DNA from: Brevundimonas goettingensis
GTDB taxonomy: Bacteria > Pseudomonadota > Alphaproteobacteria > Caulobacterales > Caulobacteraceae
DNA length: 64,000 nt
Reading direction: 5' to 3'
Assembly: GCF_017487405.1 (NCBI RefSeq)
Contig: NZ_CP062222.1
Location: 310,001 to 374,000 of the forward strand
How positions within the stretch are numbered: position 1 is the first letter of the stretch; each line of letters opens with the position of its first letter. Below the pieces are notes generated by a model, which was given only the letters and a program-made list of their open reading frames with translations, was not told the DNA's origin and made no database searches. Both the position numbers and the translations under genes were made by a program. This document shows positions 58,344 through 64,000 of the stretch, in pieces.

Positions 58344-58970
58344 ATGTCGCTATCCGTTGATGGCGCCCCCGCTCCAAGCCGGGGCCGCCCCCGCAGTTTC
58401 GATCGCACCCAGGCCCTGGAGCAGGCGATGCGCGTGTTCTGGGAGAAGGGCTATGCAGGCGCCTCGATGAGCGATCTGACCGCCGCAATGGGCATCGCCT
58501 CGCCCAGCCTCTACGCCGCCTTCGGCTCCAAGGAGGGTCTCTATCGCGAGGCGATCGACCACTATGTCTCGAGCTTCAGCGGCGGCTTCTGGGGCGTGAT
58601 GGAGGCGCCGACGGCGCGCGAAAGCGTCGAGGGCGTGCTGCGCAATGCCGCCCGCGTCTTCACCGACGGCGACTTCCCCAGCGGCTGCATGGTCATCCAG
58701 ACCGCCGCCGAGAGTGGAGAAATGTCGCCCGAACTCGCCGCCAGCCTGTGCGAGATCCGGGCCAGCACCACCGAGACCCTGGCTGCGCGGATCCGCAAGG
58801 GCATGGCCGAGGGCGAACTGTCGCCGACCACCGACGCCCGGGCGGTCGCGCAATTCTACGCCGCCGTCCACAAGGGACTGAGCCTCAGCGCCAAGGGCGG
58901 GGCGGGGCGTGAGGAGCTGGATTCGGTGGTCAGTTCGGCGATGAAGGCCTGGGGGCCGCTCACCTCCTGA
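58344..58970 (+). CDS. TetR-family transcriptional regulator
   Basis: A 208-residue regulator with the helix-turn-helix RGRPRSFDRTQALEQAMRVFWEKGYAGASMSDLTAAMGIASPSLYAAFGSKEGLYREAIDHY. The C-terminal domain is like that of TetR regulators of reductase genes (FPSGCMVIQTAAESG). The single Cys in FPSGCMV is conserved in many members that sense electrophiles. The ATG at 58344 follows AAAGAGG. It is divergent from the SDR gene and most likely represses it. Confidence 0.92.
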   Translation: MSLSVDGAPAPSRGRPRSFDRTQALEQAMRVFWEKGYAGASMSDLTAAMGIASPSLYAAFGSKEGLYREAIDHYVSSFSGGFWGVMEAPTARESVEGVLRNAARVFTDGDFPSGCMVIQTAAESGEMSPELAASLCEIRASTTETLAARIRKGMAEGELSPTTDARAVAQFYAAVHKGLSLSAKGGAGREELDSVVSSAMKAWGPLTS

Positions 58971-58989
58971 GGATCACCGGCGGCCGGTT

Positions 58990-59625
58990 CTACCAGCGGA
59001 AGGCGAACTTCCCGATCACGGCTCCGGCCGCCACGGCCATCGCCATTCCCAGCGTGTACCAGAGGCCTACGAAGGCCGCCGCGTGCTCGGGGCAATGGAG
59101 GCCGTAAAGGGTCGTTGCCAGACCGCCGGTCAGCAGCCCCGCCGCGGCGCCCGCCAGCATGGGCCGGGTCGGGGCGAAGGCGCGGGCGGCCCAGAAGACG
59201 AAGGGCGCCGCCACGAGGCTGAGCAGGGCGATGTTCGGCGCGCAGACATGGGCGCTGTCGCCCATCATGGCCGGCATCCGTTCAGGCATCGGCAGGGTGA
59301 ACAGCTCATAGAGGCCGAGGCCCACCGCCAGGGTCAGAACGGCGGCCAGCAGGATCAGCGGCCCCTTCGGACTGGCGCCCGGCCGACCCAGCCGATCCAG
59401 CAGCCAGAAGCCGGCGCCCGCCATGAGGGTGGTGTAGGCCGCCTTGGCCCAGAAGACCGGGCCGCGCATGGCCGCCATCAGGTCGTCGCGATAACCGAGC
59501 CACAGGCCGACGGTGACCAGCACCACGATCGCGGCGGGGATCAGGGACAGCAGCAGCCGTCGGTCCAGACGGCGCGCGGGCGGCAGGTCGGCGGCGAGGG
59601 CCTGGATCAGGTCGTCAGTCTTCAT
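58990..59625 (-). CDS. nrsF: Anti-sigma factor NrsF (DUF1109), regulator of SigF
   Basis: A 211-residue protein with six transmembrane helices (for example LLLSLIPAAIVVLVTVGLWLGY, LILLAAVLTLAVGLGLYELF, AGAAAGLLTGGLATTLYGL) and two periplasmic Cys, Cys128 (HVCAPN) and Cys178 (LHCPEH). This is the DUF1109 architecture of Caulobacter NrsF, whose two Cys sense chromate and cadmium stress, as I recall. The ATG at 59625 overlaps the sigF 3' end by 11 bases, matching the sigma/anti-sigma operon. It holds SigF inactive at the membrane until stress. Confidence 0.9.
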   Translation of the reverse strand: MKTDDLIQALAADLPPARRLDRRLLLSLIPAAIVVLVTVGLWLGYRDDLMAAMRGPVFWAKAAYTTLMAGAGFWLLDRLGRPGASPKGPLILLAAVLTLAVGLGLYELFTLPMPERMPAMMGDSAHVCAPNIALLSLVAAPFVFWAARAFAPTRPMLAGAAAGLLTGGLATTLYGLHCPEHAAAFVGLWYTLGMAMAVAAGAVIGKFAFRW

Positions 59626-60172
59626 CGACGGCCTCCCCGGCAGGCGCAAAACGGGCGTTGAGCGACTTGAGACTGCGGTGGATCGAGACCTTTGCCGCCG
59701 TCAGGGAATAGCCGTGGCGTTCGGCGGCCTCGGCGACCGACAGGCCCTTCAGCCGCACATCCTCGATCAGCTTGCGCTGGCGGGCGGGCAGCAGGGCGAG
59801 GCAGCGGCCCAGGTCCGCCTTGGTCGCCCCGTCCTCGACCGTGTGATCGGCGAACAGGGCCGAGGCCTCTTCGAGCGGATGGGTGGGCCGGCGGCCGCGT
59901 CGGCGCAGATGGTCGACCAGCTTGTGGTGGGCGATCGCCCAGGCCCAGCCGCTGAACGACTGGAATGGGTCCCAGGTCGCGCGCTTGGCGTGGATGGCGA
60001 TCAGGGTTTCCTGCACAAGGTCCTCGGCGTCGGCGCCGCCGTCGAACAGGCGGGTCCGGAAATAGGGGCGCAGATGCGCGCCCAGGTCGGTGAGCAGCAC
60101 GCGCCAGGCCGCCGCGTCGCCGTCGAGACCGCGGAGCATCAGGCTTTTCAGATGGGCTTCACGATCCGTCAC
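59615..60172 (-). CDS. sigF: ECF sigma factor SigF
   Basis: A 185-residue ECF sigma factor. Region 2 is YFRTRLFDGGADAEDLVQETLIAIHAKRATWDPFQSFSGWAWAIAHHKLVDHLRR. Region 4 is LPARQRKLIEDVRLKGLSVAEAAERHGYSLTAAKVSIHRSLKSL. It directs transcription of metal and oxidative stress genes. I chose the GTG at 60172 (MTDREAHLKSLM) as it fits the family N-terminus; a TTG two codons upstream is possible. An exact SigF-type promoter lies just upstream, so sigF is autoregulated, and the predicted transcript start lies only about 8 bases from the start codon. Confidence 0.9.
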   Translation of the reverse strand: MTDREAHLKSLMLRGLDGDAAAWRVLLTDLGAHLRPYFRTRLFDGGADAEDLVQETLIAIHAKRATWDPFQSFSGWAWAIAHHKLVDHLRRRGRRPTHPLEEASALFADHTVEDGATKADLGRCLALLPARQRKLIEDVRLKGLSVAEAAERHGYSLTAAKVSIHRSLKSLNARFAPAGEAVDED

Positions 60173-60185
60173 GGTCAAAGGCGTC

Positions 60186-60211
60186 TTCGTCCGGTGCGCG
60201 GCGAAGGTTAC
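60186..60211 (-). promoter_or_regulatory. SigF-type promoter of sigF-nrsF
   Basis: On the minus strand GTAACC (60211-60206), 16 bases, then CGAA (60189-60186). This equals the GTAACC-N16-CGAA consensus known for Caulobacter SigF promoters. Confidence 0.8.
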
Positions 60212-60389
60212 ATCAGATCGCGGGCTTTGGCCCACTAGCGGTCAGTTCGATGGGGCCAATTTCGTTCAGAACTGGCCAGCGAATGCCACAAGTATCTGTA
60301 GAGGCGTAGATCTTCCACGAGTTTTGGTCGCTTCTCAAACTGCTAGGGTTGTGCGAAGACATTTCGCTAAGGTTGGGGACCTCTATCAT

Positions 60390-61241
60390 ATGGAAGAAGC
60401 GCACCGCGCGTTCAGTCACGGATTCCAGTTGGATGCGGCCAGCATTTCTGGATTGTGCGCTAGAATCGATTCCCATTTCGCTAAGCTTGGTCCAGACAAT
60501 GGAAAGGTTAGTTTTCGAGTTCGTCTAAAGGATGAATCGATACAATCGATACCGGATATAGAATCTCTCTTGTCTCTTCCTAATGTTGGAAGGAAAGAAG
60601 TTATTGCTATAACGATATCCAAAGAACGTGGAATTGGAGATGACAGATATTCTTCTTCGATATGTTTTTCTGACCCGGGTATAGATGAGGATCTAGACAA
60701 ATCGATAACATTCAGCGTGTCTGGTCCGAACTTGGACTGGGTTCGCAGCTTAAAAGTCGATCTAGAAGAATTTATATCTGGAGTATCTCGGCCAAATTAC
60801 GCTGTAATTTTCTCAAAAGTTCGCCCGTTTCTTATGGGTTCTGTGATTCTAAGTATGCTTGCGACAATTGTCGTAATATCCGGAATTGCAAATGCCCCAT
60901 CAGTTTCTAATGAAGAAATTCTGAGGCTAAAATCAGAATTAGCTGCTGCAAAAGATACAATAGATGACTCTCTGGTTGTGTACGCGAGGTGGAATTCGGT
61001 CAGGAGCCACGATTCACTTCCGTTTTGGATGGTTCTTCCAACTGTAGTGGCTTTGATTCTTACGAGCATAAGTAGAAAATCAATAGAATCGATTTTCAAA
61101 TCGAAGATTTTTTATTTCGGAGGAATGCTTAGTGTTATTTCTCAAAGGAGAACTATGCACAGCATTTTCTGGGTCGGTATAGTTTTGGCGATCGCCGTCG
61201 GCGTCGGCGTTAATTACATCACGAAATACCTCATGCCGTAA
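60390..61241 (+). CDS. Orphan low-GC membrane protein, probably acquired horizontally
   Basis: A 283-residue protein in DNA that is far more AT-rich than everything around it, with rare codons for this genome (ATA, AGA, TTA, AAA). The N-terminal half is soluble and beta-rich (KVSFRVRLKDESIQSIPDIESLLSLPNVGRKEVIAITISKERG). Transmembrane helices follow at about 146-168 (FLMGSVILSMLATIVVISGIANA), about 210-227 (LPFWMVLPTVVALILTS) and about 262-283 (IFWVGIVLAIAVGVGVNYIT), with a coiled segment between the first two. I recognise no family. The ATG at 60390 is preferred, as the open frame upstream overlaps the sigF promoter. No integrase, repeats or tRNA flank it. Confidence 0.75.
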   Translation: MEEAHRAFSHGFQLDAASISGLCARIDSHFAKLGPDNGKVSFRVRLKDESIQSIPDIESLLSLPNVGRKEVIAITISKERGIGDDRYSSSICFSDPGIDEDLDKSITFSVSGPNLDWVRSLKVDLEEFISGVSRPNYAVIFSKVRPFLMGSVILSMLATIVVISGIANAPSVSNEEILRLKSELAAAKDTIDDSLVVYARWNSVRSHDSLPFWMVLPTVVALILTSISRKSIESIFKSKIFYFGGMLSVISQRRTMHSIFWVGIVLAIAVGVGVNYITKYLMP

Positions 61242-61245
61242 ACTT

Positions 61246-61857
61246 CTAGGCATAGTTGAAGCTGATCGAGATCCGCTCGGACTTCGCCTGATTGGTCGGC
61301 ACCTCGTGGCGCAGCCAGCTTTCCCACATCAGCACCGTGCCCGCCGAAGGGGCCAGATAGACGAAGGGCTTCTCGGCCTCGGGCGCATCGGCGACCACGC
61401 CCGGCCGGGCCATCATCATCGGCAGGCGCGGGTCCTCGAGCTTGAGCGCCGAGGCGCCGTCCGGGACCTCGACATAGACGGTGCCCGACAAGAAGGCATG
61501 GGGGTGGATATGGCCGGTATGACCGCCGCCGGGCTTGAGGATGTTGACCCACAGATTGTCCAGGCGCGGCTTGCGGGCGAGATTGAAATTCAAGGCCTTC
61601 GCATAGGCGAGGGCGTGGCGGTCGAGGTGTTTCTTCAGCTCGGCGAACTCGGGCATCCGGTTCGGCAGGTCGTTGAGAGAGCCGTAGGAGGTATACCCGC
61701 GATAGGCGTGCGCCTTGCTCCAGGCGCGGCCGGCGCCGTCCTCGTCGGCCAGCATGCGACAGGCGTCCGACAGATCGGCGTTGAAATCCTCGAACCCCGG
61801 CGTGGTGGCGAGGGTGGCCTCATAGACCTGGGTGACGAAGAGGGGGCGAAGGGTCAT
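61246..61857 (-). CDS. 2OG-Fe(II) oxygenase-like protein (TIGR02466 type)
   Basis: A 203-residue protein of the double-stranded beta-helix type: WVNILKPGGGHTGHIHPHAFLSGTVYVEVPDGASALKLEDPR contains the iron-binding His pair region, and SWLRHEVPTNQAKSERISISFNYA the distal His and the Arg for the co-substrate. The family hydroxylates unknown substrates and is common in Caulobacter. It ends 4 bases from the convergent low-GC gene. Confidence 0.8.
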   Translation of the reverse strand: MTLRPLFVTQVYEATLATTPGFEDFNADLSDACRMLADEDGAGRAWSKAHAYRGYTSYGSLNDLPNRMPEFAELKKHLDRHALAYAKALNFNLARKPRLDNLWVNILKPGGGHTGHIHPHAFLSGTVYVEVPDGASALKLEDPRLPMMMARPGVVADAPEAEKPFVYLAPSAGTVLMWESWLRHEVPTNQAKSERISISFNYA

Positions 61858-61945
61858 TCGCGCTCCTTAGCCCGTCGTGGCTTATCCATCCATAAGCATC
61901 CCCTGTGTTGACCCCGGCGCCCGTCCGTGGTCCGTGCCGCGTCCC

Positions 61946-63280
61946 ATGTTGAGCCCGACCTCCAGAACCGCGACCAAAGACCTGCTGCGCCTCGCCTGGC
62001 CGGTGATCCTGGCGCGTCTGGGCATCATGACCATGGGCCTGACCGATGTGATCGTGGTCGGCAACTATTCGGCGCGGGAGCTGGCGTTCAGCTCCCTGGC
62101 CCTCGCCCCCATGAGCATCGTCGTGACCACTGCGGTCGGCCTGATGATGGGGGTGCAGGTCATGACCGCCCGCTTCCTCGGCGAGGGACGGCGGGCCGAG
62201 GTCGGCGCCGTCCTGCGGCGCGGTATCTCCTATTCGCTGCAGCTGGGCGTGGCGGCCATGCTGGTCCTCTTGTTGCTCGGTCCGCTGGGGCTGAAGCACG
62301 CGGGTCTGGCCGACGGTCTGGGCGAGGGCGCGAGCCCGGCCCTGCGCATCTTCGCTCTGTCCATGCCCGGTTATCTGGTCAGCGTCGCGGCCCAGTTCTT
62401 CCTTGAGGCCCTGCACAAGCCCAAGGCCGGGATGTGGGCCATGTGGGTGGCCAACGGGATCAATCTGGCGCTCAACCTGCTGCTGGTGCCCGACATTCTC
62501 GGCCTCGGCATCCACGGGGCGGCGGCCTCGGCCTGGGCGACCTTCGCGGCGCGGACCTCGCTGGCCGTCTTCCTGATCGTCTATATCGTGCGCCTGCCAG
62601 AGGCGCGGGAGCTGGGCGTCTTCCTCAAGCCCTCGCGCGATCCCCTGGCCGAGCGCGAGCAGCGCAAGGTCGGCTACGGAGCCGGTTCCAGCTATTTCAT
62701 CGAGGTCGGAGCCTTCGCCGCCATGACCTTCATCGCCGGCCAGCTGGGCGCGATCGAGACCTCGGCCTGGGCCATCGTGCTCAATGTCTCGGCCATCGTC
62801 TTCATGGTCCCCATGGGGCTGTCGGCGGCGACGGCGGTGCTGGTCGGCCGGGCCTATGGCGCGCGCGACGGACGTGGCGTCCTGAGGGCCGGTCTGGTCG
62901 GGATCGGGGTGGTCACCGTGCTGACGGTGGTGGTGGCCATCGGCCTGTGGCTCTTCGCCCCGGTGGTGGCCAGCGCCTACAACCGCGATCCCCTGTTGCT
63001 GGCGGTCGTGACCCCCGCGCTCGTTCTGGCGACCCTGTTCTTCGTGGCGGACGGCATTCAGGTGGTCTCGGCCTCGGCCAACCGCGCCGCGGGCGACGTC
63101 TGGTGGCCGACCATCATGCATTTCGGCGCCTACACCCTGGTGATGATGCCGGTCGGCTGGATCCTGGCCCACCAGCTCGGCGTCAACGGCCTGGTCTGGG
63201 CGGTGATCATCGCCAGCCTGGTATCCTCGGCCCTGCTGACGGGCCGGTTCGTGCGCGTGGCGAGGCGGCTGAGCGCCTAA
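61946..63280 (+). CDS. MATE-family multidrug efflux transporter
   Basis: A 444-residue transporter with 12 predicted transmembrane helices, of the NorM type: LAWPVILARLGIMTMGLTDVIVVGNYSARELAFSSLALAPMSIV near the start, VQVMTARFLGEGRRAEVGAVLRRG, and the second half repeating the pattern (VALNVSAIVFMVPMGLSAATAVLVGRAYGARDGRG). Exports cationic drugs using H+ or Na+. The ATG at 61946 (MLSPTSRTATKDLLRLAWP) is the family start; the open frame begins earlier without homology. Confidence 0.93.
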   Translation: MLSPTSRTATKDLLRLAWPVILARLGIMTMGLTDVIVVGNYSARELAFSSLALAPMSIVVTTAVGLMMGVQVMTARFLGEGRRAEVGAVLRRGISYSLQLGVAAMLVLLLLGPLGLKHAGLADGLGEGASPALRIFALSMPGYLVSVAAQFFLEALHKPKAGMWAMWVANGINLALNLLLVPDILGLGIHGAAASAWATFAARTSLAVFLIVYIVRLPEARELGVFLKPSRDPLAEREQRKVGYGAGSSYFIEVGAFAAMTFIAGQLGAIETSAWAIVLNVSAIVFMVPMGLSAATAVLVGRAYGARDGRGVLRAGLVGIGVVTVLTVVVAIGLWLFAPVVASAYNRDPLLLAVVTPALVLATLFFVADGIQVVSASANRAAGDVWWPTIMHFGAYTLVMMPVGWILAHQLGVNGLVWAVIIASLVSSALLTGRFVRVARRLSA

Positions 63281-63645
63281 CGCTGTACGAAACAGACCGT
63301 ATTGCCGTCCGGGTCATCGACGGCGAACTCCCGCGTGCCCCAGGTCTGGTCGATCGGTCCCTGATGCAGGGGCGATTCCTCGCGGTCGGGCGGGACGAAG
63401 CCGCGCTCCTTCATCGCCGCGAAGTCGGCGTCGACGTCCTTCGTCAGCACCAGGATCGACTGGCCCGCGATCCCGTCGTCGGCCTGGCTGGACAGGTGCA
63501 GTTCGTCGCCGTCGCGCGTCAGGATGGCGTAGGCGGGATCCGTCGGGCCGGGAAAGATGTGCGCGAGCTTGAAGTCCAGAATCCAGGTGTAGAACAGGAC
63601 CGAACGGGACATCCGCTCGCATTTGACGACAGGAATGACGGCCAG
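63277..63645 (-). CDS. VOC (glyoxalase/bleomycin resistance) family protein
   Basis: About 122 residues, a VOC-fold protein: LAVIPVVKCERMSRSVLFYTWILDF, YAILTRDGDELHLSSQAD, QSILVLTKDVDADFAAMKERGF, and TREFAVDDPDGNTVCFVQR. The N-terminal strand IPVV belongs to the fold, but the first in-frame ATG (63612) lies after it. A CTG at 63645 has GGAG 7 bases upstream and would give LAVIPVV; GTG starts further upstream are also possible. I use the CTG but the start is uncertain. Its 3' end overlaps the MATE gene end by four bases. Confidence 0.78.
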   Translation of the reverse strand: MAVIPVVKCERMSRSVLFYTWILDFKLAHIFPGPTDPAYAILTRDGDELHLSSQADDGIAGQSILVLTKDVDADFAAMKERGFVPPDREESPLHQGPIDQTWGTREFAVDDPDGNTVCFVQR

Positions 63646-63727
63646 GGGGGATCTCCGGGGCGCATGGAGGTGACGGACGCGCCCGCCCACTCTATATCCC
63701 ACGCCTTCCCCATACGACCGGATTCCC

Positions 63728-64000
63728 ATGGCCCGCATCCTGATCACCTCGGCCCTGCCGTACATCAACGGCATCAAGCACCTGGGGAATCTGGCGGGCT
63801 CCATGTTGCCGGCCGACGTCTGGGCGCGGTTCAAGCGCGGGCAGGGGCATGACGTCCTCTATATCTGCGCCACCGACGAACACGGCACCCCGGCCGAGCT
63901 GGCCGCCGCCGCCGCCGGTCAGGACGTGCGCACCTATTGCGACGAACAGCACCAGATCCAGAAGGCGGCGGGCGAGGCCTTCGGCCTGAGCTACGACCAT
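63728..64000 (+). CDS. metG: Methionyl-tRNA synthetase, N-terminal part (3' end outside window)
   Basis: The first 91 codons of Met[56 protein letters not shown]. The HIGH-type motif HLGN and the block [11 protein letters not shown] are hallmarks of methionyl-tRNA synthetase. The ATG at 63728 is unambiguous. The frame is open to the window end. Confidence 0.95.
   Translation, partial: MARILITSALPYINGIKHLGNLAGSMLPADVWARFKRGQGHDVLYICATDEHGTPAELAAAAAGQDVRTYCDEQHQIQKAAGEAFGLSYDH

Overview
The window is 64 kb of GC-rich alphaproteobacterial chromosome. The gene content points to Caulobacteraceae, most likely Brevundimonas or a close relative. The evidence is a SigF/NrsF-type sigma/anti-sigma pair with a textbook Caulobacter SigF promoter, class I lysyl-tRNA synthetase, a methionine synthase split into two genes, a very large TonB-dependent receptor, and frequent GTG/TTG starts. 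The genus is an inference. I see no rRNA, tRNA, CRISPR array, insertion sequence or prophage. Most of the window is ordinary chromosome in short operons, with one clearly foreign-looking low-GC gene near 60.4-61.2 kb.

Layout. 0-5.6 kb: end of a TPR protein, ispE, a secreted fasciclin-domain protein, glyQ-glyS. 5.6-13.5 kb: a palindromic intergenic repeat, queA, a membrane protein, a hybrid kinase that lacks its ATPase domain, lysK, an SH3/glycine-zipper protein, an S24-type repressor, and two tandem paralogous small unknown proteins. 13.5-19.1 kb: two hotdog thioesterases, a ligase-associated exonuclease, a CBS-hybrid kinase, and the queC-queE-queD operon, in which QueD lacks its usual catalytic cysteine. 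19.2-22.6 kb: an ECF sigma/anti-sigma operon, a divergent S8 protease and a Gly/Ser-rich secreted protein; all three transcription units share one promoter motif. 23.4-37.3 kb: a hydrolase whose 3' end runs into a perfect 36-bp inverted repeat, an M48 peptidase/YjgN pair, acyl-CoA ligase, udk, a TetR regulator, pdxH, a degenerate J-domain protein, aroC, a metallo-hydrolase with an apparently compensated double frameshift, and small envelope proteins.

37.5-50 kb: a TonB-dependent receptor, then a methionine operon on the minus strand (ArsR-methyltransferase regulator, metF, metH N-terminal part, amine oxidase, RidA, metH C-terminal part), with a palindromic operator just upstream. 50-64 kb: a hydroxyacid dehydrogenase, an RTX/DUF4214 secreted protein, ettA, a GH5 glycosidase, an SDR/TetR divergent pair, nrsF-sigF, the low-GC orphan gene, a 2OG-Fe(II) oxygenase, a MATE exporter, a VOC protein and the start of metG.

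Functional themes are translation (glyQS, lysK, metG, ettA, queA/C/E/D), methionine/one-carbon metabolism under local ArsR-type control, and two independent envelope-stress sigma circuits whose promoters can be read directly in the sequence. Start codons were chosen by family N-terminus and Shine-Dalgarno position. Family assignments are from recognition of motifs, with no database search.
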